Source of the DNA: Cryphonectria parasitica EP155
Taxonomy: Eukaryota; Ascomycota; Sordariomycetes; Diaporthales; Cryphonectriaceae
Direction: 5' to 3'
DNA length: 64,000 bases
NCBI RefSeq assembly: GCF_011745365.1
Contig: NW_024468910.1
Location: forward strand, 3,624,068 to 3,688,067
The notes under the pieces are model-generated. The model had not been told where the DNA came from. It made no database searches and saw nothing but the letters and a program-made list of their open reading frames with translations. A program made the translations under genes and the position numbers. Of this stretch, positions 1-10,729 are shown piece after piece (position 1 is the stretch's first letter; the number at the start of each line of letters is the position of its first letter).

Positions 1-3000
1 GACCAAGCGCCTCCTCGGTGGTCCTGATGAGAGCCTCGACTTGACTTCGGTCTGTGACGTCCGTTGCCTGGGCCAGGACCTTCACGCCTGATGTTGAGGT
101 GATCTTGGACTTGAGAGAGTCCAGAGCCTGCACCCGCCTTGCTGCGATGGCAACGTCTGCACCCTCTGCGGCCAATGCAGTAGCCACTGCGGCGCCGATA
201 CCAGAAGACGCACCCGTGATGACGGCGACCTTGCCGGCTAGGGGTCCGCGGGGTTTGACTTGTGTGGCCATCTTGTCTGCCTTGCGAGGGGGACGGGGAA
301 GCCAGCCGCGGGCGTAGAAGTGTCTCGTGTACGTCCGAAGTAGTTTGTCGTCGATCTTGGGCCGCTGGACGCCAAACACGTCTTCCAGGATAGGCCTGGT
401 CTTGGAATCGTTCAGAACTGTGACCTCCCGGACGTAATCGGCGGTGGGCATGCCAGAGCGCAGGATGTCGACCGTGAAAGATCCCTCGCCCCAGCGCCCG
501 GAGCCCCTCTTCTGCTTCCACAGCGCAGCCCACTTTTCAAAGGCAAGCTTCTCCGTGCCGAAGCCTAATTGGTCGAGATAGCTAAATACGTCATTGGCAC
601 AGATAGGCGCGGGATCTCCCAGGTGGAAGATGCGCTGCGTCATGTCTTGGTGATCCGCCAGCGTCGTGATGGCCTTGCTTACGAAGTCTACAGGAGTCAT
701 CTCCACGAGCCAGTCCTCAATGTCTGGAGCATACCCAATCTGCATAGACTCAACAATCATGGCTGTCAAGAGATCCCACGCATTGGTAGCGCCGGACTTG
801 CTGTGGCCGCTGATGGTCCCTGGACGGTAGATTCGAGTGGGCAGACCTCTGCGGTTGGCTTCGATGACCAGCTGCTCTGCAACCCACTTGGTTTGGCTGT
901 AGCCATCGTGCAAGCGCACTGGGACCTCGTCAACGTCGATGATAGTATCTTCCGACCAGCCCTCTCGGGAAGGCGGCAAGACACCATTGGTCGAGACGTG
1001 ATGAACAGGTGCTCCAGCGAGACAGGCCAGACGTAATATCTCGCGGGTGCCGCCCACATTCGGCGCACGCAATGCGGCATACGGGTACACGAGGTTTACA
1101 GTTGCCGCTGCGTGGATCACAACATCAATACGGGAAGCCAGTTCCTCAAACTGGTCAGGTGCCAGTCCCAAGCGTTTCCTGGACAGGTTGGCCGGGAGGA
1201 TCTCAACGCGGTCGATAATAGAGTCGTCCCACAGGCCTAACTCTGTGAGGTTCTTCCGCAGCCGTGCCATCCCGGCAGAGGTCTGGTCGTCGATAGGGTC
1301 ATTGAAACGCACGATACAGACAATGTCTGCCTCGGTGCTTTCGATGAGTGAGCTCAACAGGAAAGCACCCAGGAAGCCAGTCACGCCTGTCAACAGAACA
1401 GTCTTTGCCTGGCTGAGAGGGAGTGTTCTTGCATTCTTGGGCTGGATGTCAGCAGCCAGAACAGAATCAGCGCGCAAGACCGCGGGCAGATCAGCCTGAA
1501 CAGCTGCTGTGTGGCCGTCGCGAGCTGCGGTAACGGCCTCAACATGACCCTTAATGGTTGGGTCGCCGGCCAGGGATCCAAGGGGCACACGAAAACCGAA
1601 CGTTTTAGTCAGGCGGTTGGAGAGATCTGCGAGGGTGAGGGAGTGGCCACCAAGATCGAAGAAGCTGTGCTCCTTGGTGATAGCGCTCGGCGGTATGTTC
1701 AAGCAGGCAGCCCACAGCTCCGCGATCTGTTCGGCCCTGATCTTCGTGTTGGTTTCGGCTTTGGCCTTGACTTGTGGCGAAGGGGCGCCTGGCTCTGGGG
1801 GCGGCGGCAGGCTCTTAAGGTCCACCTTGCCAGATACTTCGTGTGTCGGAAGCACATCAAGCTCCACCCAAAGAGCCGGTATCATATAATGTGCCAGGTG
1901 CTCAGCAAGCGCTCGGCGGCCCTTGGGGCAGTAGCCGGCCTCGTCGATCGACACATGATCTCGGTCGTCATTTGCCTCCTTATCGTGCACAATATAGGCG
2001 ACCAGTTGACGTTCCACTCCGTCGCCTCGAGGCACAACGGCACACTGCTTCACGGCCAGGTTCTTCACAATGGCGTTCTCGACGGTGCCAGGAACCACGC
2101 TGTAGCCACGGAGCTTGATCATGGCACCGACACGACCGGTGATCTCCATAAGGCCAGAAGGAAGAATCTTGGCCATATCGCCGGTTGCGTACATGCGAGC
2201 TCCGGGGGTATCATCGAACGGGTCTGGCAGGAAGGCCTTCGCCGTTGTCTCGGGTAAATTCAGATATCCACGGGCCAGCAGACCGCCTCCAATGAACAAT
2301 TCTCCAGAAACCCCAACGTTGACCGGGTTCTTGTTCTCGTCCAAGACGTAGGTGTGCTTTGGGTCTAGAGGCGGTCCGACGGGGCAATACGGCTGCTCAG
2401 CGTTCAACATCTCCTTGATGTCGCCACAGGCGATCTCATGCGTCTCACTTGCGCTGTAGCAATTCAGCAGGCGCGTATTAGGAAGAGCTTTCATGGCCCG
2501 GAGTATCAGGTCAGTGGTAACGACCTCGCCATCTGGAGTCGAGGTTAGTCTCTGCCATGGACACCAACGGAGGAATGATGGTAATGTGGCGGGCGTGATA
2601 AGGTAACGTACTTAACCAGAGAGTCTTCAGGTCAGGCAACCGTTCTCCCAGCCTCGCATGTCGAGACAGAACAGTTGCAAGCAAGGTTGGAGTCATCAAG
2701 GTCTCGGTGATGTTTTTCGAAGAGAGCAAGTCCACCAAGGCGACAGGATCATAACTCGCCTCGTCCGGTATGCAGAAAGTGGTGGCTCCCCGAAGCAGAG
2801 GGCGTAGTATCTCCCAGACGAAGAAGACGTTGCAAGCAACTCGATCGCCCTGCTTCAGGTCGCTGAGTTTGAATCTCAAATCATACGACCGGACAGCACC
2901 TCTGTGTGGATTTGCGATGCCCTTGGGTTTTCCCGTAGTGCCTGACGAGTAGGATATGAAGGCTAATTTCTCGAGATCGTTCTCGTCTATGGAGTTGTTG

Positions 3001-3425
3001 CTGCTGGAGTTCGACTCATTGCTGCCGACTCCCTGCTCGTCCATGACGATCAATGGGACATCAGCTTCAATTCTGCCGACATGTTCTCGTTTTGTCACAA
3101 TGACTCTGGGCCGGGCGTCGTCTATGACACCCGAGAGCATCGCCGGAGGGTAGGCGAGCTCTAGGACGAGAAACGCCCCGCCCGCTCGGAGAGCTGCCAG
3201 GCATGCGATGACATAGTCGGCACTCCTCCCCATCAGGACGCCGACTGGGTCATCTCGGCCAACTCCATGATTCCGTAACGAGCTGGCGAGCTTTGACGTG
3301 ACCTCGTCCAGCTCGGCATAAGTGTAGGTGTGCGACTTGTCTTCCAGGGCAATTGCATCAGGTGTTGCAATGGCCTGTTGCCGGAAGCTCGCTGCCAGAT
3401 CCCTGTCGATGTCGAGGATGGTCAT
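1..3425 (-). CDS. NRPS-like carboxylate reductase (A-T-R-SDR, ATRR type), 3' end outside window
   Basis: Exons 2612..3425 and 1..2532 (continues past the left edge); the 79-bp intron 2533..2611 has donor GTACGT and branch CTAAC. Domains in order: adenylation, with A3 YSSGTTGKPKG, A5 CYSASETHE, A7 YATGD and A10 EVSGKVDLK; a carrier domain with DLGGHSL near 1641-1663; a thioester-reductase Rossmann domain starting TGVTGFLGAF near 1361-1395; and a second, YdfG-like short-chain dehydrogenase starting TGASSGIGAA near 189-218. There is no condensation domain. Known members of this A-T-R-R layout activate a carboxylic acid, load it on phosphopantetheine and reduce it in two steps to an alcohol; the fungal glycine betaine reductase ATRR is the best-known case, so betaine/choline metabolism is a plausible role but is inferred from architecture only. 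It stands alone, with no biosynthetic neighbours in view. The start is the first ATG before the A domain. Confidence 0.88.
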
Positions 3426-5986
3426 CTTGTGTGATGCTTATTTTTTCTTCTTCAGAGAAACTTGAATATAATATAGGTAGATAGAACTGATGAGCAGGTT
3501 GTGCAGATATGCAAATGGAATGACAGTGGTATCTTAGACGCTCGAAGACAATGGAGGATGAGACAGTAGACGGGCAATTGAGAAAAGTTTACGGGACGTT
3601 GAGGATCATTGACTCGCCAGAGCACTGGTCTCTGCTAAAATACTAGGACGAAAAGGTAAAAGATATGAATGAAGAGTGAGCTTGATCGTGAGCTCTAGGG
3701 CTCTAAAAAAGAACCGAGTAACCGAGCGAGGGCCAAGAACACGTTTCTTCACCCCTGCCGGCTGCCGAAATTGAATCGAGGTGGGTGAGGATTTAGAGTT
3801 CCAGAGAGGGAAACCACGATCAGATATGCAAAATGCTCCAAAGAAAGGGACACGTGCTCTCTTGAAAAAGTTGGATGAGTTGAATCAGGATCAAATCTCC
3901 TTCCAAAATAGAATTCAGGTGAAAATCAGAAGGCTCAAGCCAACAGAGACACAGGTATGGCCACCCATTGAATATATACGATTTCACATGCTCGTGTTCC
4001 TCAACATTTCCTATCTCTACGTCACATCAACCAAGCACAATCCCAGCGACGATATCGGCTCCGCCATCCGATTAGTAAATGAAACCATGTCAAGTCTCGT
4101 TGGAATAGGTCTAGCCCACCGAGCCCATCGAGCCCCGTCGAGTCTGTTCCCGCCGAGACCCGCCGAGTTCTGTGGGGGGGGAGGACGGGGCGTGGAGGGC
4201 GCCAGTGGCATTCGGCCAGGCACGAGGGATCGAGCTGCTTCATGGCCGCCCGACTGCCGCTCTTCACGATGATATCTAGGCCTGCAAGGGACGACATTGG
4301 CTGGGGAGTTTGCGATGCCAACCCGAGCCGTCTTGTTTATCCACGCCACAAGACTGCGTTCTGGATGCTGACGCCAGGGGCAATGGCTCCGGGGCCAGGA
4401 TGGCGATATACCAGGCCTGACCGGTTTGGATTAATGTCTTTTTCGCCTTGATGGAGAATCCCGCGTCTGAGGATACTCCCGTGTGCCTGGCTTACCTTTC
4501 TGTCCTCGAAAGACGAGAGTCTTCTTCATTCGAGTTCGTGGCAGATAAAGAGAAACGACAAACCTTGAGTCCAGCTATTTGACAGCGTCACGGGCGGTTC
4601 AGTCCTGACGAGCCCTTGGCACCCTCTTTCTCAACTCTCTCGACCAAAAAGGTCCCTCCGATGCACGATATTGGATCACGCCCGCGGGTTGTGTGAGACA
4701 TAAGACACCTAATCTCTACCCAATCGTCGGGTCATCAGCCCTGGTCCAGCGGACCTTGCCGCGAGGGACGACATTTGCACCTTGTTCGTTAGCCAGAATG
4801 GCGTCATTGGCTTTATGCCTTTTTGGGGGAGTTATTGGGTGATCTGGGCATGCTGGGCCACCCGGGGAGCTTGCTGAGGCTCCTAACGGTAATCGCGGCT
4901 GGGGGATATCGGTGATGGGCTGGAGGCCTGAAGTGATACGGGCGGCTGGCAAAAAAAAGAGAGGACGAGAAAGTGACGACTCAGTTTCTAAGGGTCAGAA
5001 GACGAGCCTCGACGAGGGCAAGGGAATTCTTGGAGACGGTGAGGGTGAACAGAGGAAGGAAGAATGCGAGCGATGGACGGCCTGCTCCCCACGGCAGCTG
5101 TGTAATTTCTTCGTGCTATACAGCAGCAGTTCTTGGGCAGCCCTGGGGTTGCTTCAATACAAGTTTGCTGGGCGAGCACAGTGGTTCAACGGACGCCTAC
5201 TGGCTGTACGTTCGAGGGAAGTCCAAAAATCCATACGGTGGGACACTTCTGCATCCAAAAAAGTCTATTCTGGATATGATAGAGATTTTTCCTGTTCAGA
5301 GAATGTGAAAGAAGGTTCTAGGTGGTCGGTCACGAATGCAGGTCTTGGTTTTTAGGGACCCTGTTTTTATGCTATGCAATCAGATGCCATGCAGGTGAAT
5401 TTCTTCACCCCAGGCATTGAGAAAAGAAAATAATAGAAAGCAACAAAGCCAGAAGATGTCGACTTTCAAAATCTCTCAGAATGATCAGAGCAAAAGCACA
5501 TCTGAATCACCAAAGCTTGATCCCCATTTCCAGCTTGTTGCTCCATACGCTTTTCTTTACTAAAAGTCGGCTTTAACCCACCCGATTCCTCTGGCCTTGA
5601 ACTCGAGAGACACACACAACAACAAAACAGTCATCTCTGTACCCTTATTCTACGTCTCACACGGTATGACCGTTAAAATTTGCGTTTGGGCGTCTTGACT
5701 GAGCAGGGTTCCATCCTGAGGCTGCCGAATAGCAGCATCAGGCAAGGGGCGTGGCATCAACAGCCATGTTTATGTCGTGATATAGGGCTGCATGAGGTGT
5801 CACTCCTTCGACATCGAATATGCTTACGCTACCCGGGAACCACGTTGTCGAAAGAACGACTTGGAATCAGTAGTAATTCGCGTCTGAATGGCGTTGGGTA
5901 TCTGGCTGAATGATTGCAGTTGCCTTGACAAACTGGGAGTGATATGCTTTTTGTGCTGTGTTCGTCCTCGTAACCTTATGCCTCAA
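3426..5986. other. Intergenic, 2.56 kb
   Basis: Upstream region of the NRPS-like gene and downstream of the PARG gene. Open frames here (for example 3781-4272 and 4912-5355) have no recognisable domain and no coding look. A CT- and CA-rich stretch near 5540-5660 resembles a fungal promoter and 5' leader, but the ATG at about 5664 opens only a ten-codon frame, so no gene is called. A 12-15 base similarity (GGGACGACATT) recurs near 4288 and 4768. Confidence 0.5.
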
Positions 5987-6982
5987 CTATACCTGCAGCC
6001 CACCGAGCACTTTTTCGAAGACCTCATAATTGCCTTCGTTTTTCTGATCGAACACAGCAAACCAAATCTCCCTCCACCAACCGCCCGCAAACTCCGTCTC
6101 CTCCAGTACTTCCTTCCAGGCATCTGCTACTTCCTCTACAGGATTCCTGAAAGCCCCGCATCCTAGCGCACCAAGTACGAGACAATCGTGGCCTTTCGCC
6201 GCCGCCACCCGTAGCCCTAGCCTCATCTTCCTCTTGGTCAAATCCCTGTCCTCACTGTCGGCGAAGACCTTCCTCTTGTCGCCCGCCAGAGACTGTACTT
6301 CGGAGACCTTCGGGCAACGAACGGCCGCGATGCTGACCACGCTCACCACGGGGAGGTCGGCAGCTGGGATGTCGGGCGCCAGAAGCTTGTGATCCTCAGA
6401 CGCGGAGCTCCGGATGATAACCACATCATGTGTATAGACACCCTGGTCAGCATCCCAGGGATAATAGTGCTTGTGTAGGCTAAGAGAAAGAGACGAGCGG
6501 TAGCAGAGCGCTTCTTCTTGGGCCATGGCGCCATTTAACCAGCCGCCGCCGGGGGACTTATCGGATGCGAGATTGAGGACAGCGGGTCTGGAGTATGTCA
6601 TAGGAGATTTGGTGACGGTACTGGCGCCAGGGGGCGCGGATACAGCAGATGTTGTGTCCATCATCATGATAGCTGCGTTGAAGGAGTCCTCATTGATCAC
6701 TTTGACGGTGGCCTTGTCGTGTTGCGGACAGTCTTGTTGCTTCAAAGGCGGGTTCGTGTCTAGCGATATAATCTCAGACTTTTCGGCTTTGAAGCCTGGA
6801 AGGTCCTTCAGGATGAAGGGCAGCACAGATCTGGTCTCGTTGGCGACGTGCACCAGGGCTTGTCGAGCGGCTGAGGGCTGGCCGCGGCCAAAGAATCCGC
6901 CTCGTCCCCTGCCTCGTCCACCACGCCAGGTAGAACGCCCTCTCCTTGCCCAGGGTGAATGCCTTTGAGTACCCTCAGACAT
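5987..6982 (-). CDS. Microbial-type poly(ADP-ribose) glycohydrolase (DUF2263 / TIGR02452)
   Basis: Single exon, 331 aa. The signature of this macro-domain family is clear: GGG at residues 145-147 followed eight residues later by QEE at 155-157, matching the PARG catalytic GGG-X6-8-QEE motif, with the second Glu as catalytic acid. A later loop GALGCGAFRNP (about 267-277) fits the ADP-ribose-binding macro-domain loop. The family hydrolyses ribose-ribose bonds in poly(ADP-ribose). The N-terminal 40 residues are rich in Arg and Gly (RGG-like), an extension not needed for catalysis that could bind RNA or be arginine-methylated (inference). The whole frame is open without introns and the ATG at 6982 is the first. 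The fold and motif are firm; the physiological substrate is not shown by sequence. Confidence 0.87.
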   Translation of the reverse strand: MSEGTQRHSPWARRGRSTWRGGRGRGRGGFFGRGQPSAARQALVHVANETRSVLPFILKDLPGFKAEKSEIISLDTNPPLKQQDCPQHDKATVKVINEDSFNAAIMMMDTTSAVSAPPGASTVTKSPMTYSRPAVLNLASDKSPGGGWLNGAMAQEEALCYRSSLSLSLHKHYYPWDADQGVYTHDVVIIRSSASEDHKLLAPDIPAADLPVVSVVSIAAVRCPKVSEVQSLAGDKRKVFADSEDRDLTKRKMRLGLRVAAAKGHDCLVLGALGCGAFRNPVEEVADAWKEVLEETEFAGGWWREIWFAVFDQKNEGNYEVFEKVLGGLQV

Positions 6983-7604
6983 ACCTGTGTGGTAGTTGTC
7001 TTGTCTGTTGTGTGTCGAGTTCCTCCGTCTGAAATTTGTCTAATCAATCTGGCTGGTTGTTGTAGAAGTGACGACGAAAGAGTTATATTGCAAGATGTAC
7101 GCGGGATGCACTTCAGATGAGACCCAGAAAGCTTGATCCAGGCCGAGACCGTTCTACCGAAAGTTCTTGTTGTTACCGTAACATCTCGACGATCACCGTA
7201 AGTCGCGTAATATAAAATTATGTTCGAAGAAGGCGCGACTAGGTCTGCGAATGGTGGCGCGGTCGCTGCCTGGTAATATCTACTTACTTAGCGCAGACCC
7301 GCTCCTTTACGCACTGACTGTTTCGACCAAACAAGCTTTGGAGCTGCTCAATGCTGTTGTAATAGCTGCATGTATCAAAATTTCCCCTTCCTTTTCTTTT
7401 ACTTGTTGAATTGGGTGGTAATTTCTTTGTACAATCTTAGGAGCTGTAAAGATTTCCTGGCCTCATACATTATGGAGAAAGGGGTATCATTTCGTTTGCA
7501 AAAACTACAACACAGATTATTTTACAGTAGTAGTCTATCACTTTGACCATTTTGAATTGATCATACGTCAGTGTGGTTTATGAAACCAGTCTGAAGGCGG
7601 TGGA
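6983..7604. other. Intergenic, PARG promoter side
   Basis: AT-richer non-coding stretch between the PARG start and the Bcs1 stop, both on the minus strand. No gene or repeat recognised. Confidence 0.5.
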
Positions 7605-8984
7605 TCAGCTGTCCGTCGGTGTTGCCTGACCGAGTACTTCGGCCATGGCGATGGCACCCTCCATATCGTTCTTGTTGAAGAGGAAGATTCCCTGGATGGC
7701 TGCTGCACTCGTGCGCCTCGGAGTCTTCTCATCGAACAGGCCCATATCATCCAGCTTCTGCAGGAAGCGTTGCTTTCCGCTTCCGTCCCTGTCGACGTCG
7801 CCATAGAAGCGGTCGAACAGCTCACCTGCCTGGTACCTCGTCGCCTCGCCCACCCGGACAATCATGTCCACCCGTCCTGGCCGGATGAGCGCTGGATCTA
7901 GCCTGTCGATGTGGTTTGTGGTGAGGAATGCTATCCTCTCTTCTCCAGCCGACAGGCCGTCCAGCGCGTTGAGGAGACCGGAAAATGTGACTGTGGATCC
8001 GCTGTAGCCATCTGAGTCCTTTTGTTTTCTGTTGACGAAAGCGGCGTCTGCATCCTCCAGCAGGACGATGGTTCGTGCTGGCAGCTTCTGCATCATCATG
8101 GCCAGCTTGTCATCCGCCATACCCCGCTCGCTCAGGTTGATAGTTGCAATAGCAAAATTCAGCTCCCCGGCCAGGGCATGTATAAAGCTTGACTTCCCCC
8201 CACCTGGTGGTCCAAAGAGCAGATAGCCTCTCCGGTACGGTATGCCCCGCTCAGCATACCATTCCTGCCTGGCAATAAAATCCTTCACGTCCGCCACGAT
8301 GCCCTCCTTAACGCCTTCATCTAGCACCACACTCCCCAGTGGCCTCTTGCGCCTCGGCTCGCCCAGCTGGACCCAGTCGAACCCACGGACCGTATACACC
8401 ACCGTCTTTCCCTCTGTGGCCTTGGCCATCATGGCGTGCGCATCCCCAAAGATCTCCTCAAACACATGACGATGCGCCCAGAGCGCCGTCAGCGTCATGG
8501 TCTCGTGCGGCTCGCCGGTAGACATCTCGGCGGTCGACGATTTCTCCCTCTGTACCATCACGTAGACACCCGGCGCATGACGTATTAGATGTGTGCCATA
8601 TCCCGGGACGAGCGCAAAGTGCGCGTGCGTAGGCCCGACATTGCTCGCACTCCTGCCCGGCGCTGCAGAGCGGGTCGTAGTCTTCACTGAGAGCTGACGG
8701 ATGCGCGTCAGGCGGGAGGCGAGCAGGCCAGGGCTCTCACGGGGGCGCGAGAGGTATCCCAGTACCCAGGGATAGGACGGGTCGGTCTTGGAGATCTCGA
8801 CGTTGATGAGGAGCTGGCGGCGGAGGAGCTGTGCATAACGGATCGCACCGCGGCGCGCGAGGGCTGCGACGCTGCCGAGAGCGGCGAGGCCTACGCCGCC
8901 GGCGAAAACGGGAGATTCGAGGACCGCGTTGAAGTTTAGGTCCATAAGAGAGGACTTGGGTTGCGCGGCGGGATCCATAGGCAC
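7605..8984 (-). CDS. BCS1: Mitochondrial chaperone Bcs1 (AAA ATPase)
   Basis: Single exon, 459 aa, close to the yeast length of about 456. Order: short N-terminus with one membrane segment (about residues 25-45), the Bcs1-specific domain (about 50-225), then an AAA module with Walker A GPPGGGKSS (258-266), Walker B IVLLEDAD (306-313) and an SRH containing the DPALIRPGRVD stretch. Bcs1 sits in the mitochondrial inner membrane and translocates the folded Rieske iron-sulfur protein so that it can join complex III. There is no classical presequence, as expected because Bcs1 uses an internal signal next to the membrane segment. QCR9, another complex III gene, lies about 6 kb away. Some fungi carry additional Bcs1-like AAA paralogues; the length and intact Bcs1 domain favour the true orthologue but do not prove it. 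Confidence 0.85.
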   Translation of the reverse strand: MPMDPAAQPKSSLMDLNFNAVLESPVFAGGVGLAALGSVAALARRGAIRYAQLLRRQLLINVEISKTDPSYPWVLGYLSRPRESPGLLASRLTRIRQLSVKTTTRSAAPGRSASNVGPTHAHFALVPGYGTHLIRHAPGVYVMVQREKSSTAEMSTGEPHETMTLTALWAHRHVFEEIFGDAHAMMAKATEGKTVVYTVRGFDWVQLGEPRRKRPLGSVVLDEGVKEGIVADVKDFIARQEWYAERGIPYRRGYLLFGPPGGGKSSFIHALAGELNFAIATINLSERGMADDKLAMMMQKLPARTIVLLEDADAAFVNRKQKDSDGYSGSTVTFSGLLNALDGLSAGEERIAFLTTNHIDRLDPALIRPGRVDMIVRVGEATRYQAGELFDRFYGDVDRDGSGKQRFLQKLDDMGLFDEKTPRRTSAAAIQGIFLFNKNDMEGAIAMAEVLGQATPTDS

Positions 8985-9550
8985 CTACGTCGTCGCATGG
9001 GAGGTTGATAAGAAAGAAAAAAAGAAGAAGAAGAAGAATAAAGGAAAAGAAGTCCGAGACAAAAAGTTGGCTTTCAGATGACTGCAAGCTAAAGAAAACA
9101 AGACCCCTGCAGAATTCTTGGTGGGGGTCTGAATTGCTAGAGTAAACGACTGCCCACTCTTTTGTAAGAGATGCTTGCTCCCCCCCCCCCCCGGACACAT
9201 CAAAGTTTCATTATACATAGTACACTTCATGATATACTTCAAGACCGTGTTCTCGAGCTCATCTCAAATGGTTCTCTCCTTTTTAGTAGTGCTCATATAC
9301 AGTAGGCGACACACACATACACACACTGGGTTGGCATGCCTCCTCAAGTGATTAGATCAGGATCATGGTCATACAGCCGGTGCTCTGTGAAAGACTAGAG
9401 ATATCCATCATACAGTTCCCAACCCCGCCTGTTAGACTCTCCATGTACAACCACTGGGTTTCTGGCGCCTTTGCCATTGCGGTCGTCGCTTCAGCGGGGC
9501 ACACTTTTTCAATGGTTGCAAAGTTTCTCTCCGCTATCTCCTTATAGACC
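8985..9550. other. Intergenic between Bcs1 start and uS11m stop
   Basis: Contains a purine-rich AAG/AGA run (about 9015-9052, the pyrimidine-rich leader of Bcs1 on its own strand), a run of twelve C at about 9181-9192, and a short CA repeat near 9309-9326. No gene seen. Confidence 0.5.
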
Positions 9551-10363
9551 TTAACCCAGACGCCTTGGCCGCTTACTCCTCGTACCGCCAAATTTCAGCC
9601 TGGTTGAGTCGGATACCTTCACGATCTTGTCTCTCAGCAGTTTTCCCTCAGTACCCAGCAAGACCTTTGTTACCGCCTCCCTCCCCGGTCCGAATCCTCT
9701 CAATGACACCTCCATCTTGTCAATTTTGTTGTGCCAGCCAGCCTGCTGAAGTTTATCGATGACATAGGCGCCCAGCTGATATGCCGAGTCGTAGGTCTTC
9801 CTCTGACTCTTTCTGAACCCTAGATTGCCGCAAGACAGCGATACAATGGCGTCGCGGTTGGGCTTGGTAACTGTCACGTGGCAGTTGTGCTTGTGGCTGT
9901 AGATGTGGAAGTGGTATGGTTCCGTGGGCTGATCAGCCATCATAGCGCCGCTTGACAGATCATCAAGACCACCCGACGGGTCACGATCCAGGAGTGACGA
10001 GTCCACGAACCGCGTGTCGTTGGTGGCACGCCCTAACGCTAGGTTGGCTGAGGGTAATCTTTGCGAGAGCTTCCACATGTTCTCGGACTTGACGGGTGCA
10101 GAGCGCCCTGATCCGAAGGGAGGAGAAGAGAATGGGGATTGTCTGTCATTATTCGCGGTCGGACTGTTGCGTATGTTCCCCATGACACCTGAAAGAATGC
10201 TCTCGCGCTTCAGTTTTCCGCCGTCGTCTCGTCGGGTGCTGGAGCTCGAGAAGGGCCGCGTGAGCGGGGCTGCGGCTGCGCATCGTATCTGTGTTGACGA
10301 GGACTGTGATGTTGCTGAGAATAATGTTTTCGCCAATTGGCGGCTTGTTGTTGACCGACTCAT
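9551..10363 (-). CDS. MRPS18: Mitochondrial small-subunit ribosomal protein uS11m
   Basis: 270 aa, one exon. The C-terminal ~120 residues form a uS11 domain (HIYSHKHNCHVTVT..., GNLGFRKS..., AYQLGAYVIDKL, SLRGFGPGREA), ending with the basic tail TRSKRPRRLG typical of S11. The N-terminal ~130 residues are Ser/Arg-rich, with FSSSSTRR resembling a mitochondrial presequence cleavage region. The frame is open up to 10543, but I chose the ATG at 10363 because the next residues give a good presequence; the upstream 60 residues do not. The yeast uS11m gene is called MRPS18. The protein binds rRNA in the platform of the mitochondrial small subunit. It is divergently paired with TIM44, 366 bp away, which suggests shared control of two mitochondrial genes. 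Confidence 0.9.
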   Translation of the reverse strand: MSRSTTSRQLAKTLFSATSQSSSTQIRCAAAAPLTRPFSSSSTRRDDGGKLKRESILSGVMGNIRNSPTANNDRQSPFSSPPFGSGRSAPVKSENMWKLSQRLPSANLALGRATNDTRFVDSSLLDRDPSGGLDDLSSGAMMADQPTEPYHFHIYSHKHNCHVTVTKPNRDAIVSLSCGNLGFRKSQRKTYDSAYQLGAYVIDKLQQAGWHNKIDKMEVSLRGFGPGREAVTKVLLGTEGKLLRDKIVKVSDSTRLKFGGTRSKRPRRLG

Positions 10364-10729
10364 CTTGAGAGTTGGTGGGCTGTGTCGTCGTCGTCGTGTC
10401 GTTCGTCCGGCGACGAGCCTGGAAAATTTCGGGAGACTTTCAAGGCCGACCGATTGAGAGCTCAAGTCCACTGCAAGTGGTAGCGCATGCAGGGCACCTG
10501 TCGCCTGCCGCTGCCCAGGGCTCCCGCTTTTGCCTGCCCCCAAAAGCTCCGATTCTGGCCCGCGGCAGACCCCAGCAAAACTTCCGTCACGCCTCCCAAA
10601 TTTTCGAAGTGCCTCTTGTTCCTGCTTCTCCCATCATCATCATCTTCATCATCACCACCTACCCTTCCGCCACCTACTCTAGGAGTTTTACCCTTCTCCG
10701 GGTGGTGCGCCTCTTTATCCTATTCCATC
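10364..10729. promoter_or_regulatory. Divergent promoter region uS11m / TIM44
   Basis: 366 bp separate the two start codons, which point away from each other. The stretch next to TIM44 is rich in TCATCA/CTTC and pyrimidines. Both products work in mitochondria. No specific factor site was recognised. Confidence 0.55.

Noticed and set aside
3781..4272. Open frame of 163 codons upstream of the NRPS-like gene
   Set aside because: Begins with a GTG, no domain, composition unlike coding regions.
1..8984. Secondary-metabolite gene cluster around the NRPS-like gene
   Set aside because: Neighbours within view are PARG and Bcs1; no tailoring, transport or regulator genes. The left side is not visible.
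10364..10543. Upstream 60-residue extension of uS11m
   Set aside because: The later ATG at 10363 gives a presequence-like start; the extension would occupy most of the divergent promoter.
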